Shown one piece after another: positions 11,761 through 24,520 of a DNA stretch of 64,000 nucleotides; position 1 is the first letter of the stretch, and each line of letters begins with the position of its first letter. Made by a program: the position numbers and the translations under genes. Source of the stretch: Rhea pennata (Eukaryota > Chordata > Aves > Rheiformes > Rheidae); assembly GCF_028389875.1 (NCBI RefSeq), contig NC_084678.1:17762899-17826898 (forward strand), in the 5' to 3' direction. The notes under the pieces are model-generated. The model did no database searches and was not told the DNA's origin. It saw nothing but the letters and a program-made list of their open reading frames with translations.

Positions 11761-13840
11761 GTGAGGTGGCTGCTCTCACAGCAGGGGCCTGGGTGCTCTC
11801 TAGCAGGTCCCTTAGAGAGCTGTGTCCTTCACATGAGAAATCAGTTTTAATTCCCCATAGATTTTGCTCACTCTGAACCTAAACAATGAGATTTTGCAAT
11901 GCAGAATTATTCTTGACTTTAATCAAAACCTAATTTAGATCCAGGTCAGATAAGAAGTCAAAACACCTAAGGGAAGTCAGCAAAGAAGGTGAATTCCTTC
12001 TGGAGCCTATTGAATATCTGTCCACATCACAGCAGCAAAACATTTTTGGTGTGTCCTCTGGAGAGGCCTGGGACTGAATCAAGCAGAGGAACTGCTGGTA
12101 CAAATTGAATTGGGATCTATGAAACGAATAGACATTTCTCCCACCTTCTAGCTCGCCTCCAGCTCGGCTTCAGAGGTCTGGGAGTCAAGCAACCTGAATG
12201 CTCATTTGATGTGATTGGGGAAAAAAATGCAGAAGAAGGAGCACAGTAGCTTAAATGTTTTGGTTAGGACTGAAATACCCATCATTTGCCAGAGTCGTGT
12301 GGGAGCCTGGGGCTGGAACAGCCAAGGAGTTGTACAGGATTGAGTTACATTTCCAGAGCTGCGTGGGGAAGTCTGATGGCACCTGCCCACATCCTGTGCG
12401 ACTGCACATGATGCCACATCTCCCTCAGTTTCACAATCGGCAAATTTACCCTTCTCTCTCTCCCTTTTTTTTTTTTTTTTTTTTCCTTCAAGAGAAAAAA
12501 GAAAAAGCCCAACCAGGAGACCAAAGCTTTCCAGGCGAGGCTGTGTTAGTGCAGTACAAACTGTCACTAGGCAAACCTTGCAGAGGGAGGATGCCCTCTG
12601 CAAACTAGAGTTCTCATTGTCTGTGTGGCAGGGGATGAGAAAGGAAGTAATATGAATCAAAAATAGTCTTACATTTTGGGAAGTGAAACCATGTTCCTGT
12701 GACCTCTAATACTTGTGCTCATGTGCAGGGCGATAGGTTTTCTTGCTCACCCAGCCGAGAGAAGAGGGTCATCTCCTTTCCTCCAGGTGTAATTCATTCC
12801 TCTAGATACATCTTTCTGGGCTCTCCTCCCCCGTTGCTGTGGTCCTCTTCTGAAATCCTCGCCATAGGTGTGCTCCAGCAGCATCTGCAGCTGCAAACAT
12901 CTGGATGGGGTTTTCCCGTGAGCCCATATATACAGCTGTGAGGCCAGGGGATTGCTCTGGCCTGCTACGAGGAATCCCCACTGCCTCCCTGCAGGGTTGT
13001 GCTGCCTCCGTGGCACCTTCAGGCAATAGCTAGCAAAGGAAGGCAGAAGCTAGTTTACATTTAAATTTTGCTGCTTAAAGGAATCTGGCCGGTGCAGAAA
13101 GAAGAAGGCAGCAGAGACCTTGTGCCCAAAGAGGGCTGCCCGCTCGCAAGGGTCCCTCGGTGGAAGCTGGGTTTAAATTTCCGTGGTGTTGTGATGAGCA
13201 TGAAGGCCCATGTAGCAACATGCCTGGGTGGGTTTAAATGGACTCGGGCTAAATCCTGGAAAACTGCTTAGCGTGGGATAGTGAAATGCCAGCGCTTTTT
13301 TGCCTGGCTGTTTCCCACTTCCCAAAACTTGAAATGCTTTGCCGCAGCAGTGAATTCAGCAGTGGCTGCTGCTCCGTGCGACTCCTCCGTCTCCCTTCCC
13401 TGCTCTGCTCGGTGCACAGCGTGGTTCATTTTGTGATCGCGGTGTAGCTACTGACCGCAGCGAGCGTGCTGTTCGCTCACAGCCATCCCCGAGCAGGTTC
13501 CCTGATGCAGGCTGCAGCATCCCCTCCCGCGCCGCGCTCCCGCAGGCCGCCGTCCCCCTAACGGGACTCGCGGAGCCCGGCTGCTTTGCGGAGCCAGGCC
13601 CCGCAGCGCTGCGGGACGCTGCAGGATGCTGCTTTCCTGCATTCAACTTTTTATGTGAGCCAGCGGCTGAGTGAACACTCGGACAATTTTTGCTTTCTTT
13701 CTTCTTCTTCCTTTTTTCTTTTTGCCTGGTTCCCTAAGATTTTCCCAGAGAAGCTAAAGTCTGCTGTGGTCCCAGAATAAAATGGATTCTGCATGGCTGT
13801 GGCCCCGAAGGGGTTAATTTTTGTGCTTCCCTCCCCAGCC
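11761..13840. other. intergenic, poly(T) tract only
   Basis: No gene is recognised. The only clear feature is a T run of about 18 bases near 12466-12484. Confidence 0.5.
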
Positions 13841-13846
13841 TGCGCG

Positions 13847-13930
13847 GACTCTGGCTGGGACAGCACATCTGTCTGTTGCTATGGCTGCAGTACACTTGAA
13901 GGGGATGACTGGATAATTATTGCAAACATC
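13847..13930. promoter_or_regulatory. duplicated noncoding element, copy A
   Basis: Shares with a second copy 4.8 kb away the blocks GGCTGGGACAGC, CTGTTGCTATGGCTGCA and a TAATTATTGCAAACATC-like tail in the same order and orientation, with one 4-bp gap and scattered substitutions. It has no coding frame in common with its partner. The likely role is cis-regulatory, by inference only; the GTTGCTATGG core resembles an RFX half site. Confidence 0.55.
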
Positions 13931-14437
13931 CATCCTGCTGATGGGCTCCCGGACCCTCTCTTGCCAAAACGAAAGGGTAACGGCAAGGAGGTTCGGAGCA
14001 GAACTTCAGCCCCAGGGATCCTACCTAGGGATGGCGCGTTGGCAACACCTTTCATTTGCATAATTAATGAGGCCGAGGCTGCAGGGCTCCTGGGAAATCC
14101 AATGCAGAACAGCAGCGATAAAATGGCACAGAGGGCTCCAGCCTTCTACTTGGCTTGTAAGAGCTCTGTTCTCCGGTAACGCCCCGGTTCGGAGCTGCAT
14201 GGGAGTTGTTCTCCATTTCCATTCATTCGCCACCCACTTCCATCCGAACAGATTGCTCTGGGCCCGATGCTGCAAGCGTCTCCTGCCAGGCCTGGCCCGG
14301 CCTGCCTGCTGCAGCCGGAGGGAGCAGCCTTCGTGCCCACGCGCTGCGGGGAGCAACGCTGTCACTGCCAGCGTGCGCAGCCGCCGGTCCCTGGCCGCGG
14401 AGAGCTGTGACGGTGCTGGGCTGTTACCGGGACCCTG

Positions 14438-15076
14438 GGCTCCCAGGGCTCTCAGCACCTTTGCAGGTCTCCCAGGGCTGTCAGAACCCTAACAGGGCTC
14501 CCGGGGCTGTCGGCACCCTTGCAGGTCTCCCAGGGCTGTCGGCACCCTTGCAGGGCTCCCGGGGCTCTCAGCACCCTTGCAGGGCTCCCAGGGCTCTCAG
14601 CACCTTTGCAGGGCTCCCAGGGCCATTGGCACCCTTGCAGGACTCCCGGGGCTGTCAGCACCCTTGCAGGGCTCCCAGGGCTCTCAGCACCTTTGCAGGG
14701 CTCCCAGGGCCATTGGTACCCTTGCAGGGCTCCCGGGGCTGTCGGCACCCTTGCAGGGCTCCCAGGGCCGTTGGCACCCTTGCAGGTCTCCTGGGGCTGT
14801 CGGCACCCTTGCAGGGCTCCCAGGGCTGTCGTGACCCTTGCAGGTCTCCCCGGGCTCTCAGCACCCTTGCAGGGCTCCTGGAGCTGTCGGCACCTTTGCA
14901 GGGCTCCGGGGGCTGTCATGAGCCTTGCAGGGCTCCGGGGGCTGTTGGCACCCTTGCAGGTCTCCTCAAGCTCTTGTGACCCTTGCAGGGCTCCGGGGGC
15001 TCTCAGCACCCTTGCAGGGCTCCCGGGGCTCTCGGCACCCTTGTAGGTCTCCCGGGGCTGTCGGCACCCTTGCAGG
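14438..15076. repeat. 29-bp minisatellite, about 22 copies
   Basis: Tandem units of 29 bp measured between successive CACCCTTGCAG blocks, each with GGCTCCC, GGGCTGTC or GGGCTCTC, and GCACCCTTGCAG. Copies differ by a few transitions. Because 29 is not a multiple of three, each frame reads a 29-residue repeat, which explains the long low-complexity open frames on both strands. I see no protein family in them. Confidence 0.95.
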
Positions 15077-18000
15077 CTGGCTCCCAAGCCTGCCGCCCCG
15101 GCTCGGGGCAGTCGGGAATTGCGGGAGCAGCGCAGGCTGCTCGTCCCTGCGGGGCCTGGGCACCAACGTGCGCTTGTGGCCAGCTGCTGCGTCGCCGGTG
15201 TGGGCGCTGCTAGAAGGTAGGTTGCTGCTCTGCAAGGTAAGCCTCGCCTCGCTGGGCGCCGGCAGTGCCCGTGGCGGCGCTCCAGCAGCCCGCGCTGGGT
15301 CGGACGCCCGGGAGTGGCGGGTCCAGGCTGCATCCTGCAGCTGCAGCCGGCCTCCCGGCAGGCCCTAGCACCTTGCCCCTGGGGAAACTCCTTCCTGCGC
15401 TCCCAGGAATTAGCCTGCCTGTTCGCCTGTGCGGCCAACGCCTGCCAGCAGCACCCCTGCCAGCTTTGTTTCTGACTTTGCTGTTGGTCTCTTTGCCTGC
15501 AAGTGCTGAACCCTGCCCTTGATCTAACCCTGGGGAATGTTTAAAGTCCAGATACGGCATTTTGTAGATCATCCCTGTTTTAGCCAATTCCTGCTTCTGG
15601 ATTAATAGAGCAAAAAATGATATGGACATTCCCCTTCTGACTAGATACTGTTGTACTCTTTGCTTAACTATGCAATTTCAATGCATCCATTGTACAATTT
15701 TTTTCTGTTTATCAACAAGTGGTGGGATAGTGAGTCAGGGAACGGAGCTGGAATCACAATGAACACGGACCGCCGCAGCCGCTGGCCAGGAAACAGAGCA
15801 GCGCAGCCGGGGACCCTCCGCCGGAGACGCGGTAGCTCCTGAGCAGTCGAGGTAGGCTGCGTGAGACAAGACTGCCCCTTGCTTTTCAAGTTATCTACGA
15901 CACTGGCAGTAAATAATGCAGTGCATTTCATACAGCACTTCACATCCGCAAGGCACTCTGCAAACATTGGTCAGTGCAGAGTGTTTTACGGAGAAGAGTG
16001 GCTGGCTTGGAGCTGGTGCCAGGGAGGGAACGGGCGCGGGTACTTGTGACTCTTTCCGTTAGGCAGCATTGCCTTTTTAAGCAAGAAGAGCGGGTGGCAC
16101 AGAAAAAGCTGTGGGCTGCTAAGCGGGTCCTGTTTGATCGTTATCATCCGTGCATTTTTGTGTATGATTCAATAAACTCTTTTGCTTGCACAACTTACTT
16201 GATTTTCATCAGCATGACTCAGGTGCAAATGATCCGCTCACATTAGCAAGCAATAGAATTGAACCCCATGGCTACAAAACCTTGGAGAGATCCTGCTTTT
16301 GATTCACCTGGCCCGGAGGGCAGAGCCAAGTGCTTCCCTCTTTGAGGCCATTTCACAGAGAATGGGGTAACCAAGGGTGGAACTGCACGTACCACAGCGG
16401 CTCTGTGAAGGGGGCTCCCAGGCGTGGCCGAGGTTTGCATCTGTTTGCTAAAACTGTGGAAAATCTGAGATCCGCTGGCCCGTGTGGGGCCCTAGCCCCA
16501 GGCACCCCGGGCAGACCGGGCTCTCCAACGGACGTGGAAGTCCTCCACGGAGCTGGCTGCAGAGGGAGTTGCAGGCACTCAGCACCTCTGAAAAACCCAG
16601 CCATCTGGACGCCCGCGTCTGCTCGGAGGGGTCTCGTTCGTAGGTGCCCGTGTGTGGAGGTGAGTGACTTGCCTGCAACCCACGGGGCAGCGAGCTGCAG
16701 GTCTCCCGGCGCGTGTCCACGAGGGAGGATCACCGTGGTGGAGGGGCAGGAGGAGCCGCTTTCTGCTCCCGAAAGGGTCCCATATCCGTGCTGTCCTCGT
16801 GCTGTAGGGAAACTTCCCCTCCAGAGGCTTCTGGGGTTGCAGATGCTTTGGGAGGAAAATTGTCTGCAGCCTTTGCTGAAACTTGTACTCCGTCACCCTG
16901 GGGGAAGGGTAGGAGAACATGCACTGTCCTGTGGCAGGGTGTTGCCTCCTAAAGTCGCCAATGCTGCCCCAAGGCCGGTCCAGCACGGGGGCTGCTGGCC
17001 AGGCGCTTGCAGGAGATAGGGCTCTGGATGGACAGCTTCGGTTTCCATGCTCCTGACCGCGGCAAGCAGGGAAGAGGCCAAGTGAGTCACTGCAAAGCCA
17101 CGGCTGAAATGCAGGGGCTGGGCCGCCGCCGGTGGGGAGCCGGGCTTCGGGGCAGCGACTGCCGGGGGACGAGGAGCGGTCCAGCGAGGAGAGGCGCTCG
17201 CCCGAGGGCAGCCCTGGCCAGCAGCCGGTCGGGGGCTCGGCGTGCGGGCGGGTGTGGAAGCGGAGCCTTGCCACCTCCTCTACCTCCCGGGTCTGGCCCC
17301 GTTTCCACCGTGTCTTGGCACCATATGGTGCTTGCTTTATCCGTCCTGCTGCGCCTTGGGAAGGAGGGCAGGCTCTCATTGTCTGGAAGAGGAGACGGGA
17401 CGCAGGCACAGGAACATGCCCGCGGTCCCAGTGGGTCTGTCTGGGCCGGGGGCGCGGTGCCTCCCACCCAGGCTGCAGGCCGGGGCCCCAGCCGCAGAGC
17501 AGCCCCTGCTCTGCTCTGCGGGGGCTTCCCCGGAGAGCCGCTCTGGAGAATCGCCCGGGTGGCTCTGGAGCCAGACCGGCACCGCGTGCGCGCGTGCATC
17601 CCGATGCAGAGCACGGCGGACCCACCGCGGGACGCTGCCTGCGAGGAGGAGAATGTGGCAGCGCTGTAACTGACTCATCAGCGCACAGGCAGCAATTCTG
17701 CGACAGCGATGCTGGGCTTGCCCAGCACCAAAAAGTGACAGGTCGCTCCACCCACCCGGGCTCCAGCGAGCAGGAGCCTTCCCTGCATGCCTGCTGTCTG
17801 GAGGAGCCGCTATCCCGCACGCCTCTCCCGTCCTTGCTCCGTGTCATGTCAGACCTGAGGCTCCAGCCTCTCCCTTCCACCCCCGCGCTGCCCGCCGGCC
17901 CTGCGTTTCTCTTCCCTGCCGCTCAGCATTTCCCTCCCTCCTTTCTAACTACAGGCACCAGGGGTGGGGGGCGGAGGGGGGCGTTTGCATGGAAAGACTC

Positions 18001-18630
18001 CGAGGCCCATCCCTGCAGGATCTGCATATTTTTTTACTAGCCCCTAACCGAGACATTTCGAAGGGGAAGTGCATGCATCTCCTTCCGTCCCCAGTGCTGC
18101 TCTGGCTGCTGGGACAGCACGAGCCGCACGTTAAAGGGACATTGCCCTGGCATCCGCAGTGGGGCTCGCCGCCGCCGCAGCCCTGCCCCGCACGTTCGCA
18201 GGACGCTGCTGCTCGCCGGCTCTTGACGGGAACGCTTTTTCTTGGTGGTTTCAGAGCTGACCGGCTCTAATGCCTCTGACCTGGGACCCTGGTCCTGTCC
18301 CTCTTCACCCGAGCGAGGAGCCCTGCAGGCAGCGAGGCTGCAGCCAGCTCCACCAAGCTGCACATTTTTATTTTTTATTAGAATTTCCAGCATGTCCCTC
18401 CTCTCGTGTATAATTTAGTCACATGAAAAGGAGCTGTGCAAGGAGGGGAGAGGATGGGGAAACTTGCAAAGTCAGCCATGGAGAGGGAATCTGTGTCAGG
18501 AAGCATTACAAAGGGAGCTGGGGGATTGGCTCCAGTTGCTTCCAGTTGCTGTTTGTTTGTGCCAGCCCCTTAGGAGATCGCCCAGTGCAGCGCAAGGCTC
18601 TTTCTTTCCCTGCGTCCCTCTCTCTCCTTT
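15077..18630. other. intergenic, no gene seen
   Basis: Moderately GC-rich DNA with several long open frames on both strands (notably 16.3-18.0 kb) that look like chance frames: no domain, no consistent splice signals and mutually overlapping. Around 15910-15975 a phrase resembling the tail of an ancient SINE or LINE is present but too weak to name. Confidence 0.5.
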
Positions 18631-18641
18631 TATTGCACTGC

Positions 18642-18724
18642 AGACTCCGGCTGGGACAGCCCATCTCTGTTGCTATGGCTGCAATATGCTGGAAGGGTTT
18701 GGCCGGATGATAATTGCAAGCATC
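18642..18724. promoter_or_regulatory. duplicated noncoding element, copy B
   Basis: Second copy of the element described at copy A: GGCTGGGACAGC, then CTGTTGCTATGGCTGCA, then GATAATTGCAAGCATC. It sits immediately upstream of a large CpG island with no recognised gene. Confidence 0.55.
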
Positions 18725-18829
18725 TCTCTCCTTCCTGCCTTGTGGTTCTCCCGTCCCCTCCGTCCAGAGATCTCACAGCTAAACGGCGCTCGGGAATCGC
18801 TCCGTCTCCTCCACGGCAAAAGCCGCAGA

Positions 18830-20330
18830 GCGGGTTTTGCGCGCAGGAGAGGCGCCCGGGCAGCGCACGCTGCTGCGGGGCTGCTCCGCGGTGAGGGGGC
18901 GGCGGGCAGGGCGCCTCGGAGCGGGGCCGGGGGGGCGGCCGCGGGTCGGGGGGCGGCGGGAGGCACCAGCTGAAGGTGGCGAGCGCAGCTGATGCCCGGC
19001 CGCGGCGCGCAGCTGAGCCGCAGCCCGCCCGCCCCCGCCAGCTGCCGCCGCCCGGGCAGCTGGGGGCCGGCGCCGAGCCGGGCGCCCCCGCCGCCCCCCG
19101 CCGCCGCCCCCGGGCCCCCGGCCCCCGGCCCGGTGCTGCTGGCGGCCGGGCTGCCCGGGGGGGTGGGGGGACGATGCTCCCGCAGGTGCCGAGTGCGCAG
19201 GGGGCCGTGGGGCGGAGGGAGGGCGAAGGGTGGGGGGGGCACGGCAGCGGCGGCCAGGGGCGGCGTGGGGCGCAGCAAGCACGTGCCCGGGCGCCGGGAG
19301 GGAAGAAAGGGCCGAGGGAGCGGGAGCGCAGCGCGCGGGGCCGGGCTGCAAGAGCAGCGAGGCGCCGGCAGTCCGCGGCCGTCCTGCGGCCCCCCCCCCC
19401 CCGCCGACGGCCGCAGCCCGCGGCGAGGGCTTTGCTGGGCTCGCGGGGTGCGGGGCTGCGGGCGAAGCCCCCGGCCGCAGGTGCGGCTCAGCCGGCGCGG
19501 TGCAACGCTGCGAGGCAGAGCTCGGGGCCGCTGGCGGCGCCACCCCCCTTTTGTCCGCGCAGGGCGAGCTCCAACCCCGGCGAGCTCCATGGTCCGCCGC
19601 AGCCCTCGCCGCAGGGCCGCAGGCGCCGTGGGTCTGCGTCCCGGCCCGGAGCCCCGGCTGCCAGCACTGCCCCGCTCCCGAGGACCAGGGCGACGGTGTG
19701 CAAGCTGGGGAGCGCGAGCGCCGGCCGGGGCACGGCAGCCCCCGCCTCGCCCCCGGCCCGCCAGGTCCCCGTGCAAGACCCCGCCGTGCACACGGGCTCT
19801 CGTGCTTGCGGGGAGCAGGGCCCGCAGCGGCGGCAGGGCCGTGGCGGCGCGGCACGGTGTGGCCTCGCTGGCGCTGCCCGTCCCAGCGCGGCCCCGCGCT
19901 CCCGCTGGGCGCTGCGCGGGCTTCGGCGCTCCCTATTACCATCTTGTTTGGAGCCACTGCAGCAGCTGTAATTTGATGCTCTCCAAGTTGGTGTTTACAA
20001 GGGACGCAGCAGCCATCAGAGGGTTCCTCTTGTTCCCCCCCCCAGTCAAAGAATATTCCTCTCCGTGCGGTTCGTGGTGGCTCCGCGTGCCAAGCCGGGC
20101 TCGGGGCCCGCGGAGCATCTTTCAGAAACGCCTTGCGGAGTCGGCGCCTCCGGAGCAGAGCCCGGCAGCGGGGCCGGCAGCGCCCGCGCTGGCGCCTTCG
20201 ACGGGGCAGCGGGGCCGGAGCAGCCCCGCGGCGCGGCTGCGGGACGGATCCCGCCCGCGCGGCCGTGGCGGCGGGTGCCCTCCGGAGCGCTCTGCCACGG
20301 GGGGACTGGCCGGTCTCGGTGCTGTGCTGG
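18830..20330. promoter_or_regulatory. CpG island without a recognised gene
   Basis: About 1.5 kb of very CpG-rich DNA with GC boxes and a C run near 19391. Overlapping open frames exist on both strands, but none resembles a known protein. It could be a distal promoter for NOL4L (same direction, upstream), a noncoding RNA promoter or a Polycomb-type island. Confidence 0.6.
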
Positions 20331-23300
20331 CTCTGCTCGTGGTCACGAGGGTCCCTGCGGGCAGGAGCGGTGAGGCTGGGAGCCAGGGGGGCTCATCGGT
20401 GACCTGCTGACAAATCCTTTCGCTTGCAAGCAAGAAAAGCCGGCTTCAGCCCGGAGGCTTCCTGCCCCGGCTGCAGCCCGGCAGCTCCTGCAGCCTCGCT
20501 GGGGTGTGCTGGGGCTGCTGGGCACCCGCAGAGCATCCCCTTCCTGGGCGGTGGGTGGGCTGGGGACAGCCCAGGGGACCCCCAGCAGGGCAGCCGGCAC
20601 CCCGCTCCTGCGGGCAGGCTCTCTGCTGGCCTGTCCCCGCAGAGCCAGCGCCGCGGGGCAGACGTGCCCGTGCGCGGAGGTGCTGCCGCGGCCCAGGCGC
20701 CCGCCCCGGCAGGGTGCAGCGGGGCTGGGCCGCCCGGCGTCGCACCAGGCGCACGTGCAGAGAGGCGGCACCGCTGCCCGGAGCGGGGAGCCCTGTCCCT
20801 TCCGAGGAACGAGTCCTGCGAGGGTCGTCTGCAAAAATCCGCCTGCAAGGCAGGTGTCTGCCCCCGGCCGCCCTCGGGTAGCAGCATGAGGACGATCGAT
20901 GCTCTGCAAGCCCTCGGCGTTGCGCTGGGTTTAGGCAGCAGTGTCTGCCGTGGTTTGAGGGGAGGGATGTTTGTTTCTGGGCCCTCAGCTCCCGGGAGCA
21001 CTGTGCTGGCAGGACGATGATAGACGAATCCAAATTAATAGCAGGAGAGAGAAGCATTACCCTTACGCGGGAGGAACTGGAGCCCGGGGGCCCCGGGGCT
21101 GGGGCGGCCGTGGCGGAGGCTCGGCCCGGCGGCACCGCGCGAGCGGCGCCCGCTCCCCGGGCTGCGTGGCGATGCCCCGTTTCTGGCACTGCTGGCGCGG
21201 TCCCAGTCCTGCGCGAGCACCAGTGCTGCACCTCAGCCCTGCGACTGCTGGTCGCGGCGCGGGGCTGCCTGGGGGGGAGGGCGAGACGGCGGGGGGAGGC
21301 CAGCGCTCGCCCCTGGGGCCGGTGCCCAGCACCGCTGGCATGGGGCAGCCTCCGCTCTCTCTGCTCCTCTGTTTGTAAGCGTGGTTTCTAGGGAGAGCCT
21401 TAAAAATGACATACATACAGTACTAAAAAAAAAGCATAATTTTATTCAATAATTGCATTGTGTGCTTAGAATTCACTTATGCAGGAGAGGGATCTAGTAG
21501 AAAAGCTTATGAAAAGGCTTTTCCTTGCCGTAACCTGCTCCAGCAGGAACAGCTCTTTCTGCAGCGACGCCCCCCGCGTGTGGGAGCGGACTCCATCTCT
21601 GGCCACGGACTTGGGCAGCCCTCCCACGGGGACCTCTGGCAGTATCCTACCATCCCTAAATAAGTGAGGGGCTGGTAACTTTTGTATACAAAAACACTGA
21701 TTCCTGGGCAGTGGAAGCTTAGAAATCCCAGCCTGCCTGGTTCTGTAACTGGATGCCTTGAAGCAGCTCCGATGAGCCGTAGTTTTTTAATCTGCTGTTA
21801 TCAAAGTCAGCCTGAGCGCCGCCCTGCTCCGACACTGCATGTCATGAGGTGCAGCACGTCCTTTGGGTCTCCGGGGGGCTGCCCATGGACCACCCACTCC
21901 CAGATAGCAGCAGTGCATGGGGTGGCAAGGAGCCAAAGTGGGCACCTGTCTGCAGGTGAGGGAAGGGAACGGAAAACCCTCCAGGTTTATTGCATTTCAA
22001 GTAAGTTTGCAAAATGAATAAGGGGGGGTGCAATGATGCAAAGCAGCTGCTGCCCTTGCTGGCCAGGAAGCCGAGCCATGGCACGTGCCAGAAGCTCTGC
22101 TCTGGCTGGCGTTTCCCAGGGCCGATGCCCGGTTTAGCACCACGGTAAGGTTCGAAGCATCTCTGGTTCTCAGCAGCCCCGGCCAGCGCCGCTCGGCCGG
22201 CAGCGGGGTGCTGCTCCGGGGGCCTTGCCTGGGGCTCTGCCACTGCAGCGGTGCCCAAGGCAGCCCGGGGGGGCAGCTGAGCCGGGTGCTCCAGGCTGGG
22301 GGCTGCCTGGGGGCTACGAGGGGTTGCTTGGGGGCTGAGGGGCCGCCTGGGGCCGGGGGGTGCCCGGGGCGCCCGGGGCCGCGCGGGGCCGGCGCTGCGC
22401 GGTGCTTTGGCGCCCCCTGCCGGGCGCGCCGGGCGCCGCGGGGGCGCAGCGGGGGCGCCGGGCGCCGCGGGGGCGCAGCGGGGGCGCAGCGAGGGCGCCG
22501 GGCGCGGGGCCGGGCCGGCTCGGCGGCTGGCGCGGGCTGGTCCCCGAAGCAGCAGCGGGCCGTGGGCTGCCGCCAGGGACGGAGGCGAGGAGCAGTCCCA
22601 GGGGGTTCCCAGCAGCGGGGCAAGCACAGCGATGTCATGAGTTTGTCCGGCCTCAGGAGTGGTGAAGGGCAATGCACAGAGGAAGACATGGGCCTTCCTC
22701 CTCCTCCCGCCCTCCCCTCGGGGGAGCCCCCAGACCCCATGCCCCAGTGGGGGAGCCCCCAGACCCCGCATTGCAGCCGAGTGCCGCAGGGTGGGGATTC
22801 ACGGTCCCAGCCTGGGTCGTGCTTACGACGTCCCCGCCCAAGCGATGCCCCTCGTCCGCAGCTGGGCAGTGCCCACCTCCCGTTTGCCCCATGCCAGTGC
22901 CAAACGCCCTGACAGAGGGCCTGGGTGTCGACAAGGCCACCGCTGCTCTCGGCTGTGCATGGCACTGGGGCTAGATCGGGGCCTCGGCGCTGCTTTCCTG
23001 GGCCCGCCAGCACCACGGGGCCGGGCCGGCTCGGGGGCTGCTCGCGCCGTGCCTGCAGTGGTGCGGTGCCTGCGGTGGTGCGATCCCGCGGGATGCTGCC
23101 AGGGGCAGTTTCAGGGACGCTGCAAGAAGCAGCAGGAGCGTGAGGGTTAACCCCGCTTTTCCTCTCCCCCGGCCGAACTCGCGGTGCTGGTGCTGGGGGA
23201 TAACCTCGTTAGCGGCTGCGCTGCAGCGAGCCGAGCCGAGCCCCTGGGACATGGCAGACCAATAAAATGGAGCATTGCGAGCTGCGAGGAAGCACTGGGA

Positions 23301-23800
23301 AATGGTCGCAGCGACTCCTCAGCTGGCTGGCGTGCGCCGGGGCCGCACTGTGCCGGGGCAACACGGGGCGGGAACGGGCGATGGCGGCGCAGTGTCTGCC
23401 CAAAACCGCTGGCGATTTCCACGTGTCGGGAGGATGGGGGGAAAAGCAGGGAAAGACCCGTTCATTTGGGAACACGGCTGCGGGTTCCTGGCGGGGTTCT
23501 GTGCAGCGGGTGCCTGCACGGGGTGGTCCCTGACAGCGATGGTTGCTCTGCCAGCCCAAGCCCCATCCCCACCGCCGGCCCGGGAACCCCACAGCTGGGG
23601 GCTCCTCTCCAGGCTGGGTTCCGAGATGTCCCTCCGCATCCATCGGCAGCCGGCCCATGCGCGCACAAAGCCCCGCTCCCTCGTCCAAGTCTCTCTGAAG
23701 GGTTGCTGCGGTCCCTCCACTCTTCCCGCAGGGAATTGTTTGCTTTATGTGCCGCTGTGCCATGGGCCCTTTCCCCGGCTTGGGGGGGAGATGGGTTCCC
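20331..23800. other. GC-rich intergenic DNA, no gene seen
   Basis: No gene is recognised. Local repeats include GGGCGCCGCGGGGGCGCAGC-like units at 22375-22505 and two copies of GGGGAGCCCCCAGACCCC at about 22720 and 22751. Long C and G runs lie near 23820-23950. Confidence 0.5.
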
Positions 23801-23819
23801 TGCGCTGTGGCTTGTCCCC

Positions 23820-24520
23820 CCTCCCCCCCCCCCCCCCCGGCTGCTGACCGGCAGCCTGCGGTCTGGCTCAGCGGTCCCAACCGTTCCCCCGAGGCTGGGG
23901 GAAAGGGCCCCGCTCCGAGCGTTTCCCCCACCGCGGGGGGGGGGGGGGGGGGAGAGGGAGCAGGCGTCGGAGCGTGCGGGAGCGATCCCGGCTCCCGGGG
24001 GCAGCAGCCGCCTCAGCGGCTCCTCTGTGCCGGGGGGGTGGGGGGGACGGACGGACGGACAGACGGCGTCAGCCTCGCGTCCTGCCTCCCTCCCTTACCG
24101 CAGCCGCCGCGGCTGATAACGGCAGCCGAGGGGCTCTGGCGGGCGGGCTCGCTCCGGGGGGGTCCCGGAGCCAGTGGCGGGAGGGGGGTGGTCGGGGCGC
24201 GGCCGCCCCCGGCGGAAACGGGCCGAGAAACCCCACGGGGAGGCAAAACCGCGGCGGGCTCGCGGTCGGCTTCGCCGGCGCTGCAGGCGGCCCCGGCTTC
24301 CCCCCGCGCCCGCTGTCCCGCCGAGATTAGCGCGCGGCCGGAAAAGCCGGCGGTGGGCGGGGGCGGCCGGCCCCGAGCCCCGGGGGGGCGGGAGCAGCCC
24401 CCGGCGGCCGTGGCGCTGCGCGGCGGCAGCCCCGTCCCGGGCGCGTCCCCTCCCCGAGCCCGCAGCCCGCGGCGGCGTCTTTGCGACCGTCGCCGCGGCC
24501 CAGCTCCCGCCATAGCTGGA
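23820..24520. promoter_or_regulatory. second CpG island without a recognised gene
   Basis: CpG-rich stretch bounded by a C run (about 23826) and a G run (about 23936), with repeated GGACGGAC units near 24047. No coding exon is recognised. It lies 1.3 kb beyond the 3' end of COMMD7. Confidence 0.5.

Noticed and set aside
14206-15438. Long repetitive open frames on both strands
   Set aside because: They are produced by the 29-bp tandem repeat, which is read in all frames; no family resemblance.
16579-17880. 433-codon minus-strand frame
   Set aside because: Protein-like length, but low-complexity composition, overlaps several plus-strand frames and resembles nothing known.
18992-20410. 472-codon plus-strand frame and opposing 372-392-codon frames
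   Set aside because: Overlapping frames of Gly/Ala/Pro/Arg composition in a CpG island, without homology or splice support.
6828-23270. Recurrent word ATAAAATGG (near 6828, 13779, 14118 and 23264)
   Set aside because: A 9-bp AT-rich word found four times; the flanks do not align.
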